Source: Macrocybe gigantea
Lineage: Eukaryota; Basidiomycota; Agaricomycetes; Agaricales; Callistosporiaceae
NCBI GenBank assembly: GCA_011319805.1
Contig: SJRY01000318.1
Coordinates: 20,001 to 31,943 of the forward strand
DNA: 11,943 nt
Reading direction: 5' to 3'
Shown here: positions 1-7,588 of the stretch, in pieces
How positions within the stretch are numbered: position 1 is the first letter of the stretch
Layout of the letters: each line of letters begins with the position of its first letter
Notes under the pieces: generated by a model
What the model saw: only the letters and a program-made list of their open reading frames with translations
Told to the model about the DNA's origin: nothing
Database searches by the model: none
Translations under genes and position numbers: made by a program

Positions 1-71
1 CACGTGTTCGTCATGTGGCTTTTAAGTCACATGCCCGTTGTCAAGATAACGATTAGCCTGAAATCGTAACA
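1..71 (-). repeat. End of an LTR, cut by the window edge
   Basis: These 71 bases match 4709-4779 at 66 of 71 positions. The five differences (10, 24, 39, 51, 61) are all transitions. The block ends GTAACA, the same terminus as the complete solo LTR at 4367-4779, so it is the terminal part of a second copy of that LTR family in the same orientation. The family is read on the minus strand, because the TATA box of the complete copy points that way. The following five bases (72-76, AACAG) are the expected target-site duplication, but the partner lies outside the window. Helitron coding sequence resumes at once on the right, so this copy also sits inside the Rep gene. Whether it is a solo LTR or one end of a longer element cannot be seen. 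Confidence 0.85.
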
Positions 72-2060
72 AACAGGGTCAACTTACCCTACATCTCCAC
101 TTGCTCCTCTGGATATGCCATTCTCTGTCATTTCAAGAGATTTGTGATAGAATCATGGACCCCAATGGTGAATTCTCCAAGCGTATCATTGCATATTTGG
201 AAAGTTGTTGTTGTGGTGAATTTTTAATGGGGACGCAGCAGGAGGTTTTGGAGTGCATGTCCGCTGAATCTCAGAAGCCTTCCTATCGTGACCCCTCGCA
301 ATCTCTGCCTGAGAAACTGCCAATGCCTTGCTCGCACACAGATCCTTCATCGTGCACCTGTCCAGATGCTGTTTCCTATACATCCTGGTGGTCACGTTTT
401 CGTTCAACAGTCAATGTGATTGTTGTGGCCACCGCTATTCATACGTGCTCCACTAACCTCACTCGTGAAGGAGTTCAAAACAAGGTGAAGTCGTGGGTCG
501 GTTGTCTTAACAATAAATGGGGCCGTTGCTGAGCACGTTTTCCTCGACCAATTGTTCCAGTTTCTGTTGTCAATAAACTGACTGGTTATATCACTTTACA
601 AAAGAACGAGGCGTGGATCAACACGTTTACACCTGCCTTAACTTATCTTGTTCGATGCAACACAGACGTAACCAGTTTGCAATCTGGAATGGGTATGAAA
701 GGTGTTGTCGCCTATGTTACCAACTATATCTCGAAATTTCCTCTTAAAATGTATACCATTTTCGACACTATACGCAGTATGCTGATAAAAAATGCAGAAT
801 CTATTGATTCTGTAGATGCATCCTCACCTGAAATGCGAGATCGAGCAAGAAAGTTAGTAACTCAGATCGTAAACACTCTGACTGTGAAAATGGAGATTGG
901 GTCTCTGATGGCGTCTTTATATCTGCTAGGCAATCCAGACCATTATATGGATCATCAGTTTAAAGTTTGCTTTTGGCAGTCATTCGTATCCGATGTAAAA
1001 TTGTCATGGGATTCACAAGTTAGCGACAAGAACACTCGCCATAAATTAGTGATTGTTAGAAAGAAAAATTGCATAGTGGGCCTGTCACCTGTGGTTGACT
1101 ATGTTCAACGTCCGCCTATTCTCGAAAACATGAGCAGTTATGATTGGATCAGGCGATGTAAAAGACAAACCTTACCCAAGCGGTTTAAATTGTGCAACTC
1201 ATCGGCTGATGAGGACCTTAACACTGTGGCCTCGATGAAAAAGCTACTGCATGTTTCCAGTATATTACCTTTTCATCCTTCACATCCTCTGTATTCATCT
1301 CATGGCGTTCATTGCATTGCTGAAAATGATAAGGTTGTCCCTAATTTCGTCGGCACCCCCCTTCCACACAGGGATACGGGCGATCGAGAATATTACTGTA
1401 TGATGATGCTAACTTTGTTCAAACCATGGAGGGACGGTCTGCAGCTCAAATCCAAAACACAATCATGGGATGAGGCTTTTCATAGTCATGACTTTAGTGC
1501 TCACGAACTACAGTTTATGGACAATTTCCAGTTGCAGTATGAGTGTTTAGATGCAAGAGACGATTATAGATCCCAACTAAAAAAAGGCCATGTTGACAGT
1601 GGTGTGCCTTCTGCTCTTGCAGATGAAGACATGTTGAACTTGCTTCAGTCACAAGAAGGCAATCTGACCTTTAACTTTCCTGATTATGTTGATGAGTCTG
1701 AGGATAAATTGTCAACTAAAGCATGCAAGCGAATAGAGAGCGTCAATGAGATGCGGAACATCCTGAACAATTTGGGTTGGCTTGAAGAGCGCCCTGATCT
1801 TACTTTGACATCCCACTTGCATAGTATGGAAGATATTGTGAGTGACAACTCATCCTCTGAATGGAAAAGTATCATTAACACTGCACATCTACAAATACTG
1901 GATGCTCACAGGCGAGATGCCCTTCTTTCTATCTCTTCTGCGAGTATGACTGCAACAGCATCATCCAGGTTGGAACCTCACGTCGAGGTGGTCACCAAAG
2001 CCCATTTGCAGAAAAGTTTGCATAGCCCCGTTCACCTTCAGCTGATTGAATGCATTGCCG
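72..2060 (+). pseudogene. Helitron Rep endonuclease domain and linker
   Basis: The HUH metal-binding motif (His-Leu-His) is at 92-100 within a TLHLHLLLWI context, followed by a region like Helitron_like_N (QEICDRIMDPN at about 140-170). The catalytic tyrosine motif, Tyr-x-x-x-Tyr followed by x-x-Lys, is at 713-736, with the tyrosines at 713-715 and 725-727. These residues would form the transient 5'-phosphotyrosine link during strand transfer. A TGA at 530-532 interrupts an otherwise continuous phase-2 frame; fungal relatives usually have a basic residue there, which fits CGA to TGA. The stretch from about 1090 to 2050 is the linker of fungal Helitrons, with conserved-looking LTLFKPWRDG (about 1410) and YECLDARDDY (about 1540) segments. 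The part upstream of the HUH motif is off the window behind the partial LTR. Confidence 0.88.
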
Positions 2061-3816
2061 CTGAATTTTCTTTAAATTCTGAACAGGATCATGCATTTAG
2101 AATTATCGCCAACCATGCAAGCTCACCTTATTCGGATCAACTTCATATGTACCTTGGAGGTATGGGCAGCACTGGTAAAACTTGAGTATTGACTGCCGTA
2201 GTCAAATTTTTCGAGCTTTGTCATGAATCACACTGCATCGTTATAGTTGCGCTACCGGAACTGCAGCTGCACTGCTTGGTGGTTCGACTTATCATTACAT
2301 ATTCGGCATTGATGACTTTAATGGCCAGAATCCTTCAGCCAAGGTGGTTTCTTGAATTAAAAGCAGACTTGCTGGTATCGATTATGCATTCATGGATGAG
2401 GTTTCCATGCTTTCTTGCCGTGATATGTACACAATTGGCGAACGCTTGTCTCTGGTAAGGAATAATGCTTCAGAACCTTTTGGTGGTATGAACATGGTAT
2501 TTGCAGGCAATTTCGCTCAGCTGCCTCCTGCAATAGGCGGTGAAGGCAGGTCTCTATACACACAAAGCACGATTAAAAACCCTGTCAAACTGGATGCTTT
2601 GTTAAATGCCCTTGGAAAAGCATTGTGGCTTCAGATTACAACAGTTGTTATTCTTCGTGTAAATATGTGACAGTCTGGCACCACCCAATATGACATCAAG
2701 CTGCAGGATGCTCTCAATAACATGAGATATAAATCCTGTACTCCCACAGACATTGTGTTTTTGAGGACTTTGGTCTCCAGCCCGAATCCCAATAGACAAT
2801 CAATAACTGCCACAGAGTTTTGATCATCTTCTATTATAACAGCGCATAATATCCATAAGGATGAAATAAATCGTCTGGGCTGCCTGCATTTCACTGCAGA
2901 AACTGGCCAAAAACTTGAGGTATTTTTCAGTGATGATGCTATCTCTGTGCCTGACGATTCCCCTCTTGCAGTCATAAATAAAAAGCAACCTAATAATAAG
3001 AGAATGGCTTTGACTGATGACATCCAGTGTTTTCTTTGGACCCAATATCCTTCTTTGAACAAATTGCAATGCCCTGCTTGTTTGACACTATGCATAGGCA
3101 TGCCCGTTCTAATTAGATTGAACATAGCAATGGAATTGTGTATCACGAAAGGTCAAGAAGGCACCGTGTATGGTTGGAATGATTCCACCGGTATAAAAGG
3201 ATAGAGGACATTGGAAACTCTTTTCATTAAACTGATGGCTCCGCTGAAAACAGTTCAGCTACCAAATCTACCATCGAATGTTGTTCCGATCGTACTGGAG
3301 ATGTTGGCTATCAAAGAGGAATTGCCTGATGGAAGTGTACTTTCATTATCCTGAAAACAAGTTCCCATTTTACCTAATTTTGCTATGACCGATTATTCTT
3401 CCCAAGGAAAAACCCGCATCCACAATGTCATTGATTTAAATAACAGCCGCTCACACCAAGCTATGTATGTTGCTTTGTCGTGTAGCTCTTCAGCCAAAGG
3501 TATGCTGATTTTGCAAGGTTTTGATCCATCTAAAGTAACCAGTGGTGCTACAGGTGCTCTGCATCAAGAGTTCCGTGATCTTGAACTTCTCGATGAGATT
3601 ACATGCCTTCATTATGAGAGTAAGCTCTCTCCAGATGTTTATGGAGATAATCAATATATGCTCATCGAACGCTTCAGAAATATCCAAGGCGCTTCTTATG
3701 TGCCTTCCCAACTACACCACTCCCTGAAATGGGGCAAGAATAATCCATATGAAATGCCCAATGTCAATAGCAACTGGAAATCTTTACAGGAATTCATGGA
3801 CAATCCTGTCTGATCT
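2061..3816 (+). pseudogene. Helitron Pif1-family DNA helicase domain
   Basis: This is a superfamily 1B helicase. The Walker A loop, GGMGSTGKT, is at 2156-2182 and is followed at once by a TGA (2183). Walker B (Asp-Glu) is at 2395-2400 within MDEVSM. A QLPP motif follows at 2509-2529, where the usual GDF is read as GNF (Asp to Asn, codon AAT at 2509). Near 3100 is LCIGMPVLIRLN and at 3136-3174 is LCITKGQEGTVYG. Motif V/VI is at 3385-3490, with YSSQGKT intact, but the arginine expected in ALSRS is Cys (TGT at 3481). A frame change of -1 (one base lost or two gained) occurs at about 2240-2250. Stops at 2183, 2353, 2668, 2821, 3202 and 3352 break it further. Order and motifs match Helitron helicases rather than a cellular PIF1 gene. 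Confidence 0.9.
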
Positions 3817-4361
3817 GGAAACAAAATCAGTAAATCTGAAGCAGCACCCAAAATCCATCAGCCTGTATCTGTGCATATGAAACGTAAAGCTCATACTCCA
3901 CCCGTGCAGGATGTTCAGCCTCTCAAGTGAACAAAAAAGGATGATTCGAGTAATGGTGCATCAGCGTTGTCTTCTGGATCAATTGCACAGGTTCGTCCTG
4001 CTGGTCCCCGTTGGTTGGCTAACAGTTGTGCCTACGATTCTGTTGTTTCCATTTTGCATGCTATTTGGTCTGCCGATCCTGTACACTGGTCATCTGCATT
4101 TTCTGACATTAATATGTCGTATCTCGGTATGGTAACTAGCGCCTTCAACCTTGAGGGCGTCAATTTTGCCAGAGACAAGCTGCACTCTAAGCTATGTGAC
4201 AATTTCCCTGAACGTCATATTTTCGGTTCGTATGCCGCTATTGATCATGTCCTTGATCCGATTTTGCAGTGTGATGATGCTGAGCCTATAGCTTCCAGCC
4301 AGCTGACTTGCAACAACCAGCATCAGTTGGGGGCAGCGAATGAAATCACCTCATTGTGGAT

Positions 4362-4366
4362 GTCTT
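4362..4366. repeat. Target-site duplication, left copy (GTCTT)
   Basis: Five bases identical to 4780-4784, directly abutting the TG end of the solo LTR. The match extends to GTCTTTGC on both sides: the left LTR happens to begin TGC, and the restored host sequence also continues TGC after the right copy. The boundary is therefore set by the TG..CA ends and by frame continuity. Confidence 0.85.
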
Positions 4367-4779
4367 TGCTATGCAAAACCAATTCTGCGCGCAAGTCACT
4401 CTAACTATCACTTAGAGGTGAGAGGCGGGATAAGAGTGCTATTAAAAGCCAGCTCGAAGCTGGATTCTACTTCGTACAATTCGGGTATTTATATGTTACG
4501 ACTACCGAGCACGGACCATGAGTATGCTAGCCTCATGCTACGTGAAACCCTAAGCCCTCTTCTACGTGAGTCAGGATTTGACTGTGCTCCATGCGTTATC
4601 CTTGAGGTGTTGCGCACTAACCCTTCGCCCTAGTCAGTGCTGATGTGTCGTTGTCGTAGGGTTTCCTCAAGTCGCTGCATTGTATCTTGTTTGTCGCGTC
4701 GCGTCTGTCACGTGTTCATCATGTGGCTTTTGAGTCACATGCCCGTCGTCAAGATAACAATTAGCCTGGAATCGTAACA
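4367..4779 (-). mobile_element. Complete 413-bp solo LTR of a Ty3/gypsy-like element
   Basis: It starts TGCTATG and ends CGTAACA on the plus strand: TG..CA ends and a 7-bp imperfect terminal inverted repeat with two transition differences. Direct GTCTT copies flank it at 4362-4366 and 4780-4784, the 5-bp duplication typical of Ty3/gypsy integration. Coding frame is restored exactly when the LTR and one GTCTT are ignored, which confirms both boundaries. Read on the minus strand it has a TATA box (4486-4493) preceded by a GGTCCGTGCTCG block that is shared, with one mismatch and identical spacing, with the LTR at 6278-6481. A 6-bp stem with a 3-base loop lies at 4449-4463. No internal element sequence is present, so it arose by LTR-LTR recombination. 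Confidence 0.9.
4486..4493 (-). promoter_or_regulatory. TATA box of the solo LTR
   Basis: The minus strand reads TATAAATA. The block at 4506-4517 (GGTCCGTGCTCG on the minus strand) lies 13 bp upstream in transcription sense, the same spacing as in the LTR at 6278-6481. This orients the solo LTR leftwards, against the Helitron gene. Confidence 0.6.
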
Positions 4780-4784
4780 GTCTT
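4780..4784. repeat. Target-site duplication, right copy (GTCTT)
   Basis: It follows directly after the CA end of the solo LTR at 4779 and repeats 4362-4366. Helitron coding sequence continues in frame from 4785. Confidence 0.85.
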
Positions 4785-5197
4785 TGCATTTTAGGGACCA
4801 TGAAGGCAGTCTACAGAGCTATTTGAATGCTCTCTCGTCCCAGCCTCCCAGTCCTTGAAACCGCTCTTGTAGCGCATGCGGCAATGCTGTTTATTGCATA
4901 TTCCACATCGACAAGGCTGCGCCTCTGTTGTGCTTTGATTGGGATCCCTCATTGAATATCAGCATCAATCGTGTGCTGTCTATTACCGCAGATTCATACA
5001 CTGATTGTGTGTATCATTTGGCAGGCATTATATATTATGGCGACAGTCACTTCGTATCTCGCATTTTTCTTAAAGACAGTTCAGTCTGGATGTATGATGG
5101 TTTAATAGGCGAGACCATGACGAATGAACCCGACATTCTGCAGTTGAACTATTGCAGCGGAAGATCGGCCACAGCTATATTCTATGTTAGAGATTAG

Positions 5198-5501
5198 CAC
5201 CGCTGCATCACGATACTCAAATAGCAAATGTGGGTATGTCGCTTGTCCTACAGCGGTCACTTTGTCATTCCTCTTGATTTGTCTTTATATTATAATTTCT
5301 GAAGCTATTTGATTTTTCACCAGAGCACTCAACACTCCTGGCGCTGTGGCAAATTGGGCAGACACGGTCGACTGTTACAACGGCATAATCTATCGACTAA
5401 GGGGTAATTCAAACTGTATTCATCAATCTCATTCCACGCTGAGATAGTGGAAGACATGTATTTGTATGCCTGTAAATGACAAGTGTCGTTAAATGTGCTC
5501 T
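5198..5501. other. Intergenic stretch between Helitron ORF and small minus-strand gene
   Basis: No coding frame, RNA gene or repeat is recognised. Both neighbouring genes end towards this stretch, so it should hold the 3' ends of two convergent transcripts. A 7-bp inverted repeat (ACCGCTG at 5199-5205, CAGCGGT at 5251-5257) follows the Helitron stop, but its 45-base loop and lack of a nearby CTRR end make it a poor Helitron terminator. No clear polyadenylation signal was seen. Confidence 0.4.
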
Positions 5502-5992
5502 TCAATCACATTGATAATACTTATGGGCCAGATTCCCCATAATGTTCAGGGTCATAACTTCATTTCTGCTCTGATATGCGTTCCATATCGCTTCAGCCTG
5601 CACCTGCTCAGACCCTCCTCGCAAGAACAACGCATGGGGAATGCCAGCACACAGGAATCGTGCTGATGATCTAGAAACAAAAAGAAAATAAAATGTAAAA
5701 AACAGTGAATACCTCTCAGAAACAATGACATTGACTGACAATCCATAGACAATACTGATGTTGAGACCACATATGACAGTGTACCATGTCGCTTCAGGGT
5801 CTCTGACCGCTTTCGCTGTGGCCGGTGCATCTGATCACATTGCTCATATTAGTATTTTTTTTGTCACAAAGAAGCATATCGCATACTTTCTGGGGTCGTG
5901 TTCTCGCAGCCTTGATCGTTGTTTGATGTATTGTCCTTCAGAATGGAGCTGTTATCTGTAGGGATCGGGCTGGTGGTAGTGGAGGTCGGCAT
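5502..5992 (-). CDS. Small three-exon protein, 130 aa predicted; possible RNase H1-N/viroplasmin-like fold
   Basis: Exons 5887-5992, 5713-5830 and 5502-5670 join in phase to 130 codons with no stop before TGA at 5502-5504. The ATG at 5990-5992 was chosen because a TATA-like box lies about 35 bp upstream; an in-frame ATG at 6050-6052 would add 20 residues. Residues 1-40 are Ser/Thr/Asn-rich and probably disordered. The core begins near residue 50 with WYTVICGLNISIVYGLSV, then SSARF near residue 76 and an Ala/Glu-rich helix with AIWNAY near residue 100. The WYxVxxGL..GI-like start followed by an SxARF segment weakly recalls the Cauli_VI/RNase H1 N-terminal fold, which is frequent in agaricomycetes; this is a low-confidence guess. 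No signal peptide or membrane segment was seen. It lies between two dead transposons yet has no disabling change. It could be host, Helitron-captured, or chance. Confidence 0.6.
5671..5712 (-). other. Intron 2 of the small minus-strand gene (42 bp)
   Basis: The donor GTATTC follows GAGAG and the acceptor is TTTCTAG after a long T-rich tract. The phase is 2. It is short, has no obvious branch point, is a multiple of three and contains no stop, so an unspliced message would stay in frame and add 14 mostly hydrophobic residues. It is therefore less certain than intron 1. Confidence 0.5.
5831..5886 (-). other. Intron 1 of the small minus-strand gene (56 bp)
   Basis: The donor is GTATGC right after CCAGAAA and the acceptor is GATCAG. 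A good branch-point context (TACTAATATG) lies about 20 bases before the acceptor. The phase is 1: the codon is split A|AT. Unspliced, an in-frame stop ends the reading soon after exon 1. Length and signals are typical of basidiomycete introns. Confidence 0.7.
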
Positions 5993-6026
5993 GATGAATA
6001 CCTGGCTGCTGCCTTCCATCAGCCAT

Positions 6027-6035
6027 CCTTTTATA
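6027..6035 (-). promoter_or_regulatory. TATA-like box upstream of the small gene
   Basis: The minus strand reads TATAAAAGG, ending about 35 bp before the ATG at 5992. It fits a core promoter with a short leader. It falls inside the alternative, longer N-terminal reading that starts at 6052, which is one reason to prefer the inner ATG. Confidence 0.4.
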
Positions 6036-6180
6036 TGCTTATGCAGGTACATGCCAGTAAAATTTTCGAATATTCGTCAGCAATTAAACAAAAAAAAAAA
6101 GGTAAAAGGTAAACACCTTCTTTTGCAGTGCCTTTCTTCTTATGGTGATCATCTTCTTTTTTTCCCTTTGTGTAATGGAG

Positions 6181-6276
6181 TCATTTGAATGTTCCTTCTG
6201 CTGTGTCATGCATTGGTGTACACGCAATAGAATCGATGTCCTGGTCATTGAACCATATCACGTATTCGCCTCCATG
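6181..6276 (-). pseudogene. Orphan coding fragment cut by the chromovirus LTR
   Basis: The minus strand reads 31 codons (GGEYVIWFNDQDIDSIACTP within them) to a TGA at 6181-6183. Past that TGA the same frame continues with a strongly charged, Lys/His/Asp-rich run (about 6180-6115) up to a GT at about 6113 that could be a splice donor. The balanced composition looks protein-coding, and the fragment begins right at the LTR end (6278), as if the LTR had cut an exon. I do not recognise the protein. It lies on the same strand as, and upstream of, the three-exon gene, but I found no splice phase joining the two. It may be an earlier exon, a separate broken gene, or chance. Confidence 0.35.
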
Positions 6277-6277
6277 T

Positions 6278-6481
6278 TGTTAGGCTAGACGAATCTCAGA
6301 AGGACTCGGGCAGACTAAGTGCGAGAGTGGTCTTGAGATGATGGCAAAAGGAATATTAAGCCTAGCGCTACTGGTACATCTGGGAGTCCTTATATACGTT
6401 ACAGTACTCGAGCACAGACCAGTGGGGCCGGTCCCATCAGGGGTTCGCCCGGTCCAGAGGTGCGTGCGGACGGTCATAACA
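6278..6481 (-). repeat. 3' LTR of the chromovirus (204 bp)
   Basis: The plus strand starts TGTTAGG and ends CATAACA, a 5-bp terminal inverted repeat (TGTTA/TAACA) with TG..CA ends. It lies 150 bp beyond the pol stop, where the 3' LTR is expected. On the minus strand it has a TATA box (6388-6396) and an upstream GGTCTGTGCTCG block shared with the solo LTR. The 5' LTR lies off the right edge, so the boundaries could not be checked by LTR-LTR comparison. The expected target duplication is 6273-6277 (CATGT). Confidence 0.7.
6388..6396 (-). promoter_or_regulatory. TATA box within the chromovirus LTR
   Basis: The minus strand reads TATATAAGG, 13 bp downstream of the conserved block at 6409-6420. 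In the 5' LTR copy this would drive the genomic RNA; here, in the 3' LTR, it would fire leftwards toward the orphan fragment and the small gene. Confidence 0.55.
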
Positions 6482-6631
6482 TAGCGCATATATGCGCCAA
6501 GTGTGATGGCGAGGGGGTCCATGTAGTCGCTAGCATTGAGAATCCTTGCCAGATTCTTGAGGTCGCTTGGGCGGTTGGGGTAGGTGCGCGGCTACCCTCA
6601 CTGCTGTCGATGCTGATGGGGGCGTTGGTGG
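6482..6631 (-). other. Spacer between pol stop and 3' LTR, with a 14-bp palindrome
   Basis: These 150 bases hold no coding frame of note. The polypurine tract that primes plus-strand DNA should abut the LTR, but none is visible. Instead a perfect palindrome, GCGCATATATGCGC, sits at 6484-6497, two bases from the LTR. Confidence 0.6.
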
Positions 6632-7588
6632 TCATGAAGTGCGATTTTTGGTCTTCTTCCCTCTTGTCGTGATCCTTTTATCCTGGTTCGCAGTCTTCTT
6701 TAGGAAGTGGTCTAGAGCTTGCTGCGCATTCCCCAGTTCCTTCTCTTTGATCCATGTGTTCTCTTCGTGTCCGTATCCTTTCCATTTGACCAGGAATAGC
6801 ATCCCCCTCCCTTGTTTCTTCCTTTTTAGGATCTCTTCTATCTCGTACTCTTCTTCGTCATTTATGATTTCAGAGGGTGGTGGTGATGGTCGCTCTTGTA
6901 TCTTGAAACAGGGTCCTTTGTAAGGCATGAGCAGTGTTTCATTGAACACGGGGTGTATCAGCTGCCATGATGCTGGGAGCTCCAGGCGATATGCTGAGGC
7001 TCCTTTCTTTTCAACCACCTTGAACGGTCCGTATCGGAGTGCCGATAACTTCTTTGATGGTCGATTGACTGTGATATTGGTGGCCTCTAGCCATACTCTA
7101 TCCCCTTTCTTGTATTCACAGGCTGGTCTTCGCTTCGCATCGTAATTGTCTTTGGCTCGTGTTTGTGCATACTGCAGCGCAGCATTTGCTTCCTTCCATA
7201 TTTGGTTCATTCTTTTGACGAAGTCCTTTGCTGCGGGGTTATTCCCTTCTGTTGTCTGTGGCTCTCCCTTCCAGGGGTGCATTCCATAGTTGAGGTAGAA
7301 TGGTGTCTCCTTCGTTCCCTGGTGTGCTTTGTCATTGTACTGGTACTCTGCGATTGCTATCCATTCTGCCCAATCGTCCTGTAAGTTGTTTGTGAAGCTT
7401 CTGAGGAAGGCTTCTGTTTCTTGGTGGGATCGTTCCGCCTGTCCATCTGTCTGTGGGTGATAGGCCGTCGATAGGTTTTGCTTTGTTCCGAGTAATTTTA
7501 GAAGTGCTGTCATGAATCGCACTGCGAACTGGGGTCCTCGATCACTGATGATCTTTCGTGGGATTCCGTGAAGCTGCCACACGTTGTC
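6632..7588 (-). pseudogene. Integrase core (C-terminal part), GPY/F module and chromodomain
   Basis: This 316-codon stretch continues the integrase frame after the TGA at 7589-7591. Counting from the TTG at 7582, the second catalytic Asp is residue 14 (ISDRGPQF) and the catalytic Glu is residue 50 (QTDGQAER). The GPY/F module follows (RYGPFKVV, residues 183-190; HPVFNETLL). The chromodomain is at residues 244-298, with EYEIEEIL, FLVKWKGYG and ENTWI carrying the aromatic residues expected for methyl-lysine binding. The tail is Lys/Arg-rich and ends at the stop at 6632-6634. The DDE residues would insert element DNA and the chromodomain would guide it to chromatin. This is the best-preserved part of the element; only the upstream TGA separates it from the rest. 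Confidence 0.95.

Larger units (their letters stand above)
72..5197 (+). mobile_element. Decayed autonomous Helitron (Rep-helicase-peptidase), 5' part missing
   Basis: One ancestral reading frame encodes the hallmarks of a Helitron transposase in order: HUH nuclease, two-tyrosine motif, Pif1-like helicase, then a cysteine-peptidase-like tail. Helitrons are rolling-circle DNA transposons; the Rep nuclease nicks and joins DNA and the helicase unwinds it. The frame is phase 2 from 72 to about 2240 and phase 1 from about 2245 to 5197, once the solo LTR is discounted. Internal stops lie at 530, 2183, 2353, 2668, 2821, 3352, 3811, 3928 and 4856 (all TGA) and 3202 (TAG); the final stop is TAG at 5195. 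The N-terminus is beyond the window. I could not identify a terminal hairpin with a CTRR end downstream, so the true right boundary is unknown. The copy is certainly non-autonomous now. Confidence 0.88.
3817..5197 (+). pseudogene. C-terminal USP-like cysteine-peptidase domain of the Helitron, split by a solo LTR
   Basis: The phase-1 frame continues past the helicase through a basic linker (about 3817-3985, stop at 3928) into a domain with NSCAYDSVVSILHAIW. This is a Cys-box-like motif with the candidate nucleophile at 4027-4029. After the solo LTR (4367-4779) and one target duplication, the frame resumes in register at 4785. It has a CxxC pair at 4868-4879, then YHLAGIIYYGDSHF with the candidate catalytic His at 5048-5050, and WMYDG with a possible third Asp. 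The Cys-box, CxxC and His-box order recalls ubiquitin-specific peptidases (papain fold). I infer a deubiquitinase-like or self-processing peptidase tail; substrate and activity are unknown. TGA at 4856 and the LTR inactivate it. TAG at 5195-5197 is taken as the natural stop. Confidence 0.65.

Noticed and set aside
2631..3146. 171-codon minus-strand open frame
   Set aside because: It lies antisense to the helicase domain, has no recognisable motif, and the plus-strand frame has clear family motifs.
1..4779. Two direct LTR-like repeats about 4.7 kb apart enclosing the Helitron, as if it were the body of an LTR element
   Set aside because: The right LTR has its own GTCTT duplication and Helitron coding continues in register beyond it. 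The enclosed genes are Helitron genes, not gag-pol. Two independent insertions explain it better.
5199..5257. 7-bp inverted repeat just after the Helitron stop, considered as the Helitron 3' hairpin
   Set aside because: The loop is 45 bases and no CTRR end follows within the usual 10-12 bases.
5396..5674. CTAA and CTAG words considered as the Helitron 3' terminus
   Set aside because: Such four-base words are expected by chance, no stable hairpin precedes them, and the CTAG at 5671 coincides with the splice acceptor of the small gene.
5919..6188. 89-codon plus-strand open frame
   Set aside because: It overlaps exon 1 and the upstream region of the spliced minus-strand gene antisense, and ends in a low-complexity Lys-rich run caused by an A tract.
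6280..6522. 80-codon minus-strand open frame
   Set aside because: It falls inside the LTR and has no coding character.
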